7,893 nt of DNA from JANLTP01 sp031363055 (GCA_031363055.1 JANLTP010000034.1:1-7893), one strand, 5' to 3'; shown: positions 1 through 6,274, numbered from the stretch's first letter. Notes: generated by a model not told the origin, from the sequence alone. Translations and numbers: made by a program.

Positions 1-299
1 GCCGCTTCGCCGACCAGCACTTGGGTCGCCATGGGAGTGCCGACAGCGGCGGCGCCGGCAAGGACGGCGCCGCCGCTGTCGGCGCGCAATTGTGCCAGCA
101 GCAGTTGCCGCGCAGCATCATCGGGCACCACTGCGTAAATGGGCCGGTGCACGAGGCACAACTGCGCCAACTCCACGATGCGACGATGTGCACTCAACGC
201 AAATACTGAATAACGATCACTGTTACGCGCGATGACATCGAGCGTGCTCAGTCCCACCGAGCCGGTCGCACCCAGTATTGTGACGGTGTGCCGACTCAT
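1..299 (-). CDS. dxr: DXP reductoisomerase, N-terminal part (runs off left edge)
   Basis: The reading frame opens at ATG 299-297 and stays open for 99 codons to the window edge, so only the N-terminal quarter is present. The translation begins MSRHTVTILGATGSVG, followed by STLDVI. GATGSVG (residues 10-16) is the dinucleotide-binding glycine loop of the Dxr NADPH domain, and the later HRPIYAVVPDDAA stretch resembles the same domain of E. coli Dxr. The enzyme turns 1-deoxy-D-xylulose 5-phosphate into 2-C-methyl-D-erythritol 4-phosphate, the committed step of the MEP isoprenoid pathway, in the cytoplasm. Its ATG overlaps the cdsA stop codon as ATGA (296-299), and only a short AGG sits just before it, so translation is probably coupled to cdsA. 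Its product pathway feeds the substrates of UppS, encoded two genes upstream. The catalytic and C-terminal domains lie outside the window. Confidence 0.93.
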   Translation of the reverse strand, partial: MSRHTVTILGATGSVGLSTLDVIARNSDRYSVFALSAHRRIVELAQLCLVHRPIYAVVPDDAARQLLLAQLRADSGGAVLAGAAAVGTPMATQVLVGEA

Positions 300-1132
300 G
301 CCTGGGTCAACAGGTAAATCAGCAGGCAGGCCGGCATCACCGGGATCAAGGCATCGATACGATCGAGTACGCCGCCGTGGCCCGGCAAGCTGCGTCCGCT
401 ATCCTTGACACCGGCCAGACGCTTGAGCAGCGACTCGTGAAGATCACCGACGATCGACAAGGCTGCCAGACCGATCAATACCGGTATCGCGACCAACGGC
501 GATGCGAAGCCGACCAGCCGCTCCGGCAATGAACCCACAGCCGTCGGCGAAGCCGCCAACATCAAGCCGAGCACCACCACAAAAAATGCGCCGCCAATCG
601 CACCTTCCCAACTTTTGCCGGGACTGATTGCCGGGGCCAGCTTGCGTTTGCCAAACGCTCGGCCGACAAAGTAGGCGGCGATATCGGCCACCCAGACCAC
701 CGCCATGGACGATAACAATGCGAACACAGAAATCAATCTAAGCTCGTACATGGCGTACCAGCAACCCAACAGCAAAACTGCCGCTAACAGTTTTCCGCCG
801 CGGCGCGCCAGGCCGGATCGAAGCCGGTAGGCACCTTCGAAAACCCAGAACAGGGTCAAGGCCATCGAAACCAGCAGTGCAAATGGGCGATGCGCCAGAT
901 TCAGTTCGGGCGCAAACAGATAGAGCAGTCCAATCGCTGCGACACCGATCGCGACACCGATGGCGACGCCGGCGGTCTGGCCATCAGAATTTAATAGACG
1001 CGCCCATTCGTAGGCGGCCATCGCTAAAAACGCCAAGGATACGAGCCCCCAGGCAATCGGTGGAAACCAGAACAAGACGGGCAGCAAGATTGCCATGAGT
1101 GCTAGGGCTGTTACGACACGTTGGGCGAGCAT
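296..1132 (-). CDS. cdsA: Phosphatidate cytidylyltransferase (CDP-diacylglycerol synthase)
   Basis: 278 residues, close to the usual family length. The enzyme is an inner-membrane protein that makes CDP-diacylglycerol from phosphatidic acid and CTP, the branch point for all phospholipids. The protein is strongly hydrophobic, with several likely membrane helices (for example about residues 5-24, 27-44, 54-73, 83-100, 114-128, 178-194 and 210-228). The family signature is complete at residues 234-260: SLLKR, then KDSG, then PGHGGVLDRID, holding the conserved Lys, Asp and His-Gly-Gly residues of the active site. A second conserved patch, SPGKSWEG, lies at 170-177. The start at 1132 is 8 bp after the uppS stop. 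No strong Shine-Dalgarno sequence is visible, which suggests translational coupling within the operon. The stop overlaps the dxr start. Confidence 0.96.
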   Translation of the reverse strand: MLAQRVVTALALMAILLPVLFWFPPIAWGLVSLAFLAMAAYEWARLLNSDGQTAGVAIGVAIGVAAIGLLYLFAPELNLAHRPFALLVSMALTLFWVFEGAYRLRSGLARRGGKLLAAVLLLGCWYAMYELRLISVFALLSSMAVVWVADIAAYFVGRAFGKRKLAPAISPGKSWEGAIGGAFFVVVLGLMLAASPTAVGSLPERLVGFASPLVAIPVLIGLAALSIVGDLHESLLKRLAGVKDSGRSLPGHGGVLDRIDALIPVMPACLLIYLLTQA

Positions 1133-1140
1133 TTTAGTGG

Positions 1141-1938
1141 CTATTCACGCTCGGAAACCTGCGCACTGGTTCGACCAAAGCGGCGCTCGCGATTGCGAAA
1201 TGCCGAGATCGCCAGTTCGAGTTCCTGATCATCGAAGTCTGGCCAGTAGGTCTGCGTGAAATAGAGTTCGGTGTAGGCCAACTGCCACAGCATGAAATTG
1301 CTGACGCGTTGTTCACCGCCGGTTCGTATGAACAGATCCGGGTCGGGCGCATAGCTCATCGCCAGATGTTGCTCAAAACTGTCTTCGCGAAAGGCCGACA
1401 AGGCAGATAAGGCAGATACAGCAGACGCGTTCGCCGAGGGTGGCATCGCCAGCCGCGCCGCAATGGATTTCTCCACCGCCTGCAAGATGTCCCAGCGCCC
1501 GCCGTAGTTCGCCGCAATGGTCAAGGTCATGCCGGGATTATCGAGAGTACGAGCCTCGCCATGCACGATCAGTTCGCGCAATCGGGGTTCGAGTGCCGAT
1601 AAATCGCCTACTACCCGCAAACGCACCCGGTTTTTGTCGAGCTGCAATACCTCGCGTTCCAGCGCCGACATGAACAGGCGCATCAACAGCGAAACTTCTT
1701 CGGCCGGTCGGCGCCAATTCTCGGAGCTGAATGCAAACAAGGTCAGGAATTCAATGCCGCGACGCGCACAGCCCTCGACCGTGGCCCGAACTGAATCAAC
1801 GCCCTTCTTGTGACCTGCAACGCGCGGCAGGTGGCGACGAGCTGCCCAACGGCCGTTGCCGTCCATGATGATCGCCACGTGGCGCGGCACGGCATCGCCC
1901 GCCACGGCGGCGGTGCTCAACTCGGGGATGCTCTTCAT
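1141..1938 (-). CDS. uppS: Undecaprenyl diphosphate synthase (cis-prenyltransferase)
   Basis: 265 residues. It condenses farnesyl diphosphate with eight isopentenyl diphosphates to give C55 undecaprenyl diphosphate, the lipid carrier for peptidoglycan and other surface glycans. The diphosphate-binding motif IIMDGNGRWA is at residues 23-32, with D26 as the expected catalytic Asp. FAFSSENW is at 68-75. The family signature IRTGGEQRVSNF is at 204-215, with R205, R211 and S213 as isopentenyl diphosphate ligands, and AYTELYF with E224 follows. The start at 1938 places the first motif about as far from the N-terminus as in relatives. The gap to frr is 18 bp and has only a weak ribosome site. An oddity is a low-complexity insert, SAVSALSALSAF, at residues 172-183. 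It is encoded by a 9-bp tandem repeat and lies in the variable loop between the WDIL helix and the C-terminal signature. Confidence 0.96.
   Translation of the reverse strand: MKSIPELSTAAVAGDAVPRHVAIIMDGNGRWAARRHLPRVAGHKKGVDSVRATVEGCARRGIEFLTLFAFSSENWRRPAEEVSLLMRLFMSALEREVLQLDKNRVRLRVVGDLSALEPRLRELIVHGEARTLDNPGMTLTIAANYGGRWDILQAVEKSIAARLAMPPSANASAVSALSALSAFREDSFEQHLAMSYAPDPDLFIRTGGEQRVSNFMLWQLAYTELYFTQTYWPDFDDQELELAISAFRNRERRFGRTSAQVSERE
1391..1426 (-). repeat. 9-bp in-frame tandem repeat inside uppS
   Basis: Four adjacent 9-bp units occupy 1391-1399, 1400-1408, 1409-1417 and 1418-1426. The two central units are identical (plus strand AAGGCAGAT) and the outer two are diverged copies. Read on the coding strand they give a three-residue repeat, Ser-Ala-(Val/Leu/Leu/Phe), at UppS residues 172-183. 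Because the unit is a multiple of three, gain or loss of copies would keep the reading frame. Confidence 0.8.
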
Positions 1939-1956
1939 GGAGCGCTTATGAACAAA

Positions 1957-2517
1957 TCACACCGTCATCAGTTCCTGCTCCTTGGCGACCAATACACGGT
2001 CGACCTCGGAGATGAACCGGTCTGTCAGTTTCTGCATGTCTTCTTGCGCGCGACGATCATCGTCTTCGGAAATCGTCTTGTCCTTGAGCAGTTTCTTGAA
2101 CTGCTCATTGGCGTCGCGTCGCAAATTCCGGATGGCGACCTTGCAACCCTCACCCTCGCCCTTGACGACCTTGGTCAGCTCGCGGCGACGCTCTTCCGAT
2201 AGCGGTGGCATCGGAATACGCAATAACTCGCCGACCATGACTGGGTTGAGCCCCAAGTCAGATTCGCGAATCGCCCGGTCGATGGCAGCACCCATTTTCT
2301 TCTCGTAAGGCGAGATGGCGATCGTTCGCGCGTCGAGCAAATTGATGTTGGCAACCTGGTTGATCGCGGTCGGATTGCCGTAGTAATCGACCATGATGTG
2401 ATCGAGTAATCCGGTCGATGCCCGTCCGGTACGAATCTTCGACAGGCCGGTTTTCAGTGAGTCAATCGAGCGCGTCATTTTCTGCTCGGCTGTACTTCGA
2501 ATGTCCGCTACGCTCAT
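1957..2517 (-). CDS. frr: Ribosome recycling factor
   Basis: 186 residues, against 185 in E. coli. With EF-G the factor splits post-termination ribosomes into subunits in the cytoplasm. The opening coiled-coil helix includes KMTRSIDSLKTGLSKIRTGRAS. LLDHIMVDYYGNPTAINQVANI follows and begins the small beta domain II (about residues 31-104). The highly conserved LRIPMPPLSEERR segment is at about 99-111. The C-terminal helices are rich in Arg, Lys, Glu and Asp and complete the three-helix bundle. The start at 2517 has a good Shine-Dalgarno sequence, GAGG within AGAGGGG, five bases upstream. The gene lies 61 bp after pyrH and 18 bp before uppS with no terminator at either junction, so it is probably co-transcribed with both. 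No key residues appear to be missing. Confidence 0.97.
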   Translation of the reverse strand: MSVADIRSTAEQKMTRSIDSLKTGLSKIRTGRASTGLLDHIMVDYYGNPTAINQVANINLLDARTIAISPYEKKMGAAIDRAIRESDLGLNPVMVGELLRIPMPPLSEERRRELTKVVKGEGEGCKVAIRNLRRDANEQFKKLLKDKTISEDDDRRAQEDMQKLTDRFISEVDRVLVAKEQELMTV

Positions 2518-2578
2518 GTGCCCCTCTTCGCTTGGCTGCGTACTTTGTGCATTGAGTGATTTTGTGCCGTGGGTGATA

Positions 2579-3331
2579 TCAAACGTGGACCAGGGTGCCT
2601 TCGTCTTCGCCGTGAATGACGCGCATCAGCGCGCCTTCCTTGAAAATCGAGAAGACCTTGATCGGTAGCTTTTGATCACGACACAATGCGAAGGCGGTGG
2701 CATCCATGACTTTCAAATTTTGTCCGATAGCGTCGTCAAAACTGATCTTCTGGTAGCGCGTGGCGCTCGGGTCCTTGACCGGATCTGCGGTGTAGACGCC
2801 GTCGACCTTGGTCGCTTTCAGAACGATTTCGACGCCCATTTCAGCACCACGCAGCGCGGCGGCCGTATCGGTAGTGAAAAAAGGATTGCCGGTGCCGGCG
2901 GCAAAGATGACGACCTTGCCTTCTTCGAGATAGCGCAAGGCTTTCGGGCGAATGTAAGGCTCAACCACCTGCTCAATTTTCAAGGCCGACTGCACCCGCG
3001 ACGATACACCCGCCAGCCGCAACGCATCCTGCAAGGCCAGCGCGTTCATGACGGTGGCGAGCATCCCCATGTAGTCAGCCGTGGCACGGTCCATACCAGC
3101 CGCACCGCCGGCGACACCGCGAAAAATATTGCCGCCGCCAATCACTACCGCGAGTTCGACGCCCGTGTTGACGACCGCCGCGATTTCCTCGCACATACGC
3201 TCGATCGTCTGTGAGTTAATGCCGTAGGCGTCATCGCCCATCAGCGCCTCGCCCGATAACTTGAGCAAGACCCGACGGTAGGCGAGTTTTCGGGCGACGG
3301 GCAATACCGATTCTTTGTTTGGCTTATTCAT
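2579..3331 (-). CDS. pyrH: UMP kinase
   Basis: 250 residues. The bacterial UMP kinase is a hexameric, allosterically controlled enzyme of the amino-acid-kinase fold that phosphorylates UMP to UDP with ATP. Landmarks in order: LLKLSGEAL (22-30), the phosphate-binding Lys and Gly segment; VIGGGNIFRG (63-72); MDRATADYMGM (80-90), the UMP and GTP contact region; GTGNPFFTTDTAA (146-158), which binds the UMP phosphate; and KATKVDGVYTADP (172-184), the ATP site. The protein ends EDEGTLVHV, typical for the family. The N-terminus is about 10 residues longer than I would expect. ATG 3331 is the only Met before the KLSGEAL motif, and its ribosome site is weak (GGA close to the ATG), so a non-AUG internal start cannot be excluded. 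The 55-bp gap to tsf shows no terminator, so the gene may be read from the rpsB promoter. Confidence 0.96.
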   Translation of the reverse strand: MNKPNKESVLPVARKLAYRRVLLKLSGEALMGDDAYGINSQTIERMCEEIAAVVNTGVELAVVIGGGNIFRGVAGGAAGMDRATADYMGMLATVMNALALQDALRLAGVSSRVQSALKIEQVVEPYIRPKALRYLEEGKVVIFAAGTGNPFFTTDTAAALRGAEMGVEIVLKATKVDGVYTADPVKDPSATRYQKISFDDAIGQNLKVMDATAFALCRDQKLPIKVFSIFKEGALMRVIHGEDEGTLVHV

Positions 3332-3386
3332 AGTCCAGCATTATCGCGCAGGAAGTTATCCCCTCGAATGCAGCTTGGCCACCGAA

Positions 3387-4277
3387 TCAATGCCGGGCGG
3401 CTGCTGCGGCCTGTGCAGCAACCTCAGCCGCAAAGTCAGTTACTTTCTTCTCAATGCCTTCACCGACCACGTACAAGGTAAAGCTGGCAATCGAAGCGGA
3501 TTTCGACTTCAGCAATTGTTCGATCGTGATTTTGTCGTCCTTGACAAACGGCTGTCCCAGCAAGGTCACTTCCTTCAAGTACTTCTGAACCGTGCCCGCC
3601 ACCATTTTCGCGACGATGTCGGCCGGCTTACCCGATTCGGCCGCCTTTTCCTGCGCGATCGAGCGCTCACGATCGACTTCAGCAGCCGACACGCCATCGC
3701 GATTCAGCGCTTTCGGCTTGCTGGCCGCGATATGCATGGCAATATCCCTGCCCAAGCCTTCGTCGCCGCCCACCGTATCGACCAAAACACCGATTTTAGA
3801 GCCGCCGTGGATGTATGAGCTGACTTTGCCTTTGGCAGCGATATTGACAAAACGGCGTACCGAAATGTTTTCGCCCAGTTTGCCAATCAGAGCCTTGCGC
3901 ACGTCTTCAACCGCTTGACCGTTAAAAACCAATGCGCCAAGGGCATCGGCGGTCGCAGGATTTTTGACCGCTACCAACTCGGCCAATTGCCTTGCAAACG
4001 CCATGAAGTCATCATTTTTGGCCACAAAGTCGGTCTCGCAATTAATCTCGACCATGGCCGCCAATTTGCCGTCCGGCGCCAGGTGAACACCCACCATACC
4101 TTCAGCGGTGACCCGCGAGGCGGCCTTGGTCGCCTTGTTACCGAGCTTGATACGCAGAATTTCCTCGGCGCGGTCTAGGTCGCCGCCAGCCTCGGTCAGG
4201 GCTTTCTTGCATTCCATCATCGGCGCGTCGGTTTTTTCGCGCAATTGTTTAACCATACCTGCAGTAATTTCAGCCAT
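3387..4277 (-). CDS. tsf: Translation elongation factor EF-Ts
   Basis: 296 residues, slightly longer than the 283 of E. coli. EF-Ts is the guanine nucleotide exchange factor that removes GDP from EF-Tu in the cytoplasm. The N-terminal UBA-like domain (about residues 1-55) contains VKQLREKTDAPMMECKKAL. The core has the exchange motif TDFVAK at 82-87, whose Asp-Phe pair disturbs the magnesium site of EF-Tu. HIAMHIAASKPKAL and GQPFVKDDKITIEQLL follow, and the protein ends VGEGIEKKVTDFAAEVAA with an alanine-rich tail. AGGAG stands six bases before ATG 4277 and fixes the start. It follows rpsB as in most bacteria, but the 159-bp gap contains an intrinsic terminator that probably lowers tsf output relative to rpsB. 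Confidence 0.97.
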   Translation of the reverse strand: MAEITAGMVKQLREKTDAPMMECKKALTEAGGDLDRAEEILRIKLGNKATKAASRVTAEGMVGVHLAPDGKLAAMVEINCETDFVAKNDDFMAFARQLAELVAVKNPATADALGALVFNGQAVEDVRKALIGKLGENISVRRFVNIAAKGKVSSYIHGGSKIGVLVDTVGGDEGLGRDIAMHIAASKPKALNRDGVSAAEVDRERSIAQEKAAESGKPADIVAKMVAGTVQKYLKEVTLLGQPFVKDDKITIEQLLKSKSASIASFTLYVVGEGIEKKVTDFAAEVAAQAAAAARH

Positions 4278-4297
4278 TACGCGCTCCTAATACGCTT

Positions 4298-4320
4298 TTC
4301 AAGACACACTATTCAAGACA
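4298..4320 (-). repeat. 9-bp direct repeat upstream of tsf
   Basis: The sequence TTCAAGACA (plus strand) occurs at 4298-4306 and again at 4312-4320, a period of 14 bp. On the transcript strand this is TGTCTTGAA twice, ending about 10 bases before the tsf Shine-Dalgarno sequence. Its function is unknown. It may be chance in this short non-coding stretch. Confidence 0.5.
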
Positions 4321-4333
4321 TCACACCATTCGA

Positions 4334-4346
4334 AGCACAAGGTGCT
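4334..4346 (-). other. Small hairpin in the rpsB-tsf spacer
   Basis: AGCAC at 4334-4338 and GTGCT at 4342-4346 form a perfect 5-bp stem with a 3-base loop. There is no T-run after it, so it is not a terminator. It lies between the rpsB-tsf terminator and the tsf ribosome site and could be part of the tsf leader fold. Confidence 0.4.
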
Positions 4347-4363
4347 GACCTATCCGCGACATT

Positions 4364-4390
4364 AAAAAAAAGGGCTGTTAAGCACAGCCC
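4364..4390 (-). terminator. Intrinsic terminator or attenuator between rpsB and tsf
   Basis: On the minus strand GGGCTGT (4390-4384), a GCTTA loop (4383-4379) and ACAGCCC (4378-4372) form a perfect 7-bp GC-rich stem, followed at once by eight T (4371-4364). This is the standard shape of a Rho-independent terminator, placed 47 bp after the rpsB stop. A partial terminator between rpsB and tsf is known from E. coli, where it allows part of the polymerases to read on. The same role is likely here, because no convincing separate tsf promoter is visible. Confidence 0.88.
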
Positions 4391-4394
4391 CTTT

Positions 4395-4426
4395 CGAATC
4401 GAACAAGCTGGCTAAGCGCCGATTCG
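4395..4426 (-). repeat. Inverted repeat just after the rpsB stop
   Basis: CGAATCG (4395-4401) and CGATTCG (4420-4426) are exact inverted copies 18 bases apart, starting 10 bases after the rpsB stop codon and ending 4 bases before the terminator stem. On the transcript strand an inner GGC-GCTTA-GCC hairpin could form inside or instead. It may protect the 3' end of rpsB mRNA made by termination, but this is inference. Confidence 0.5.
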
Positions 4427-4436
4427 CCATCAGGCA

Positions 4437-5186
4437 TCAAGCCTGCCGTGCTTCCTCGACTTCGACAAACTCCTCATCGGAGGTGGTTTTTACAATCTCG
4501 GTCAATGCCGAGGCACGTCCTTCGAGAATGGCATCGGCCATACCTTGGGCATAGAGCCGAATCGCACGACCCGAGTCATCGTTACCCGGAATGATGTAGT
4601 CAATGCCTTCTGGCGAGTGATTGGTATCGACCACCGCCACCACCGGAATTCCCAACTTGATGGCCTCGGTAATCGCAATCTTGTGATAGCCGACATCGAT
4701 CACGAACAGTGCATCCGGCAGGCCGGTCATCTCTTTGATACCGCCTAGGCTCTTCAGCAATTTCTCGTGCTCGCGCGAGAACATCAACCCTTCTTTTTTC
4801 GACATCTTTTCAAGACCACTGTCGGCCATGATGCCTTCCATGTCTTTCAGCCGCTTGATCGAGGCCTTGACAGTCTTGAAGTTGGTCAGCATGCCGCCCA
4901 GCCAGCGCTGGTCGACATACGGCACACCGGCCCGCGCGGCTTCTTCAGCGACGATCTCGCGAGCCTGACGCTTGGTACCCACAAACATGATGGTGCCGCG
5001 ATTGCGCGCGAGCTGACGGATGTACTTTTCAGCTTCCTGATACTGCACCAGCGTTTTTTCAAGGTTGATGATGTGTATCTTGTTGCGATGACCATAAATA
5101 TACTTGGCCATCTTCGGATTCCAGAATCGGGTTTGATGCCCAAAATGAACCCCTGCTTCCAACATTTGCCGCATGGAAACGGACAT
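4437..5186 (-). CDS. rpsB: 30S ribosomal protein S2
   Basis: 249 residues from ATG 5186. S2 joins the 30S subunit late, at the back of the head-body junction, and is needed for S1 binding. The protein opens MSVSMRQMLEAGVHFGHQTR, then FWNPKM and HIINLEKT, followed by RWLGGMLTNFKT, SLGGIKEM, LPDALFVID, GIPVVAVVDTNHSPEGIDY and IPGNDD, all typical S2 landmarks. An in-frame ATG at 5234 would add 16 residues. I reject it because 5186 aligns with known S2 N-termini and has an excellent Shine-Dalgarno sequence (GAGGAG, 5198-5193) six bases upstream. It is first gene of the minus-strand run and has a structured leader, which fits autogenous control by S2 as known for rpsB-tsf in E. coli. Confidence 0.97.
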   Translation of the reverse strand: MSVSMRQMLEAGVHFGHQTRFWNPKMAKYIYGHRNKIHIINLEKTLVQYQEAEKYIRQLARNRGTIMFVGTKRQAREIVAEEAARAGVPYVDQRWLGGMLTNFKTVKASIKRLKDMEGIMADSGLEKMSKKEGLMFSREHEKLLKSLGGIKEMTGLPDALFVIDVGYHKIAITEAIKLGIPVVAVVDTNHSPEGIDYIIPGNDDSGRAIRLYAQGMADAILEGRASALTEIVKTTSDEEFVEVEEARQA

Positions 5187-5192
5187 AAAAAA

Positions 5193-5198
5193 CTCCTC
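5193..5198 (-). promoter_or_regulatory. Shine-Dalgarno site that fixes the rpsB start
   Basis: On the minus strand GAGGAG is followed by six T and then ATG 5186. The spacing is ideal and the site is the best in the window, so it decides for the shorter S2 protein rather than the upstream in-frame ATG at 5234, which lies in the leader. Confidence 0.85.
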
Positions 5199-5345
5199 GA
5201 TAGGGTTAAGACTGACGCCAATCAGCGCGGGCACCGGACGACCGATCGTGTAAACCGCCCGTTTCCAGGCAAGACAAACGATACAGTCCCGCTTAGACCT
5301 GGTTACCCAGGCACCCGTATAAACTCCGGTTATGACCGAGAGGCG
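5199..5345 (-). promoter_or_regulatory. Structured rpsB leader RNA (likely S2 autoregulatory element)
   Basis: Three hairpins are visible on the minus strand. From the 5' side: CTCGGT (5340-5335) pairs with ACCGGAG (5330-5324), with a CATA loop and one bulged G. CCTGG (5311-5307) pairs with CCAGG (5302-5298) around GTAA, a GNRA-type tetraloop. CGGGC (5261-5257) pairs with GCCCG (5232-5228) and encloses ACGA-TCGG-TCGT (5249-5238), about 30 bases before the ribosome site. In gammaproteobacteria the rpsB leader (which includes the Rfam t44 RNA region) mediates repression by S2. That this leader does the same is inference from position and fold. I cannot claim a match to a specific family model. 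Confidence 0.6.
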
Positions 5346-5400
5346 CGAGATTTACTACAATTAAAAACGTATGACAATCAATAGTAACAATCAACACTAA
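5345..5400 (-). promoter_or_regulatory. Probable rpsB promoter region
   Basis: This is an AT-rich block in an otherwise GC-rich region, directly upstream of the first leader hairpin. Candidate -10 boxes on the minus strand are TTTAAT (5365-5360, five of six to consensus; TTGTTA lies 19 bases upstream) and TAGTAA (5357-5352; TTGATT lies 18 bases upstream). The second is followed by CTCGCGCC, a GC-rich discriminator typical of stringently controlled ribosomal promoters. I cannot choose between them. An exact 8-bp direct repeat, ACAATCAA on the plus strand at 5374-5381 and 5387-5394, overlaps the -35 region. The AT-rich part could act as an UP element. Confidence 0.4.
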
Positions 5401-5424
5401 ACTGGAACTCGGGTCTAACAGTCT

Positions 5425-5461
5425 TTCGCAAGCCCTTGAAAGTGAAGCCTATAATTCTAGC
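5425..5461 (+). promoter_or_regulatory. map promoter with consensus -10 box
   Basis: TATAAT at 5450-5455 matches the sigma-70 -10 consensus exactly. The best -35 candidate is TTCGCA at 5425-5430 (four of six, 19-bp spacer), which is weak. TTGAAA at 5436-5441 is only 8 bases from the -10 box and cannot be its -35. Six bases separate the -10 box from ATG 5462, so initiation would fall at or next to the A of the start codon. No Shine-Dalgarno sequence is present before the ATG. Confidence 0.55.
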
Positions 5462-6274
5462 ATGGCAATTATCTTAAAGAATATCCAGGACATCGAGGCG
5501 ATGCGGGTGGCCGGCCGGCTGGCGGCCGAGGTGCTCGATTACATCTCCGACTATGTGAAGCCCGGCGTCACAACCGGTGAACTCGATCGGCTCTGCCACG
5601 ACTACATGGTCAATGTGCAGGCAACCATCCCGGCGCCGCTGAACTATGCGCCACCTGGATATCGGCCTTTTCCAAAGTCGATCTGCACCTCGATCAACCA
5701 TCAGGTATGTCACGGCATCCCAGGCGATCGCGTGTTACGGAACGGCGACGTCCTCAACATTGACGTCACCGTCATCAAAGACGGCTACCACGGCGACACC
5801 AGCCGCATGTTCTGTATCGGCGAGGCATCGATTGCGGCGCGTCGTCTTTGTGAGCTGACCTTTGAGTGCATGTGGCGAGGCATCGAGCAGATCAGGCCGG
5901 GTGCGACGATTGGCGATATTGGTCATGCCATTCAGGTCTATGCCGAGGAGCATCGCTACTCGATTGTTCGCGAGTTCTGTGGCCACGGCATCGGGCGCAA
6001 GTTCCATGAAGAACCGCAAATCCTGCACTACGGTCGCCCGGGTACTGGCGAGAAACTGGAAGCGGGCATGATTTTCACGGTCGAACCCATGGTCAACGCG
6101 GGTCGCCGCGAGGTTAAGGAATTGGCCGATGGATGGACCATTGTGACCAAAGATCACAGCCTGTCGGCGCAATGGGAGCACACCGTTCTGGTGACTGACC
6201 ACGGCCATGAAGTGCTGACGGTATCGGCCAAAACCCGGCCGCGCGAGCCCGGTGTTAATGTGTTGTCGACCTAG
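5462..6274 (+). CDS. map: Methionine aminopeptidase, type I
   Basis: 270 residues, against 264 in E. coli. The enzyme removes the initiator Met from nascent proteins whose second residue is small, acting in the cytoplasm near the ribosome exit. All five metal ligands of the pita-bread fold are present: D101 (NIDVTV), D112 (HGDTS), H175 (CGHGIG), E208 (FTVEPM) and E239 (WEH). The catalytic His residues H84 (VCHGIP) and H182 (FHEEP) are also present. The start MAIILKNIQDIEAMRVAGRLAAEVL matches E. coli Map from its first residues, so ATG 5462 is secure. No ribosome site precedes it and a perfect TATAAT box ends six bases upstream, which suggests a leaderless mRNA. The gene is divergent from rpsB. 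The stop TAG lies within the CTAG at the left end of an insertion sequence, so the C-terminal residues look native but the downstream neighbour has been displaced. Confidence 0.97.
   Translation: MAIILKNIQDIEAMRVAGRLAAEVLDYISDYVKPGVTTGELDRLCHDYMVNVQATIPAPLNYAPPGYRPFPKSICTSINHQVCHGIPGDRVLRNGDVLNIDVTVIKDGYHGDTSRMFCIGEASIAARRLCELTFECMWRGIEQIRPGATIGDIGHAIQVYAEEHRYSIVREFCGHGIGRKFHEEPQILHYGRPGTGEKLEAGMIFTVEPMVNAGRREVKELADGWTIVTKDHSLSAQWEHTVLVTDHGHEVLTVSAKTRPREPGVNVLST

Noticed and set aside
1810..2202. 130-codon plus-strand frame across the uppS-frr junction
   Set aside because: It is antisense to two certain genes, and the composition follows their codon pattern.
2518..2578. Terminator or promoter in the pyrH-frr gap
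   Set aside because: No stem with a T-run and no good -35/-10 pair is visible. It looks like a plain operon spacer with the frr ribosome site.
4284..4315. Separate tsf promoter (TTGAAT with TATTAG on the minus strand)
   Set aside because: Both boxes match only four of six, and the -10 would overlap the Shine-Dalgarno site, so the transcript would start after it.
5187..5234. 16-residue N-terminal extension of S2 from an upstream in-frame ATG
   Set aside because: The strong Shine-Dalgarno site and alignment with known S2 proteins place the start at 5186. The extension lies in the structured leader.
5436..5455. TTGAAA and TATAAT as a -35/-10 pair for map
   Set aside because: Only 8 bases separate them, far below the 16-19 needed.
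5735..6208. 157-codon minus-strand frame inside map
   Set aside because: It is fully contained in an intact, clearly recognised map gene and has no family features.
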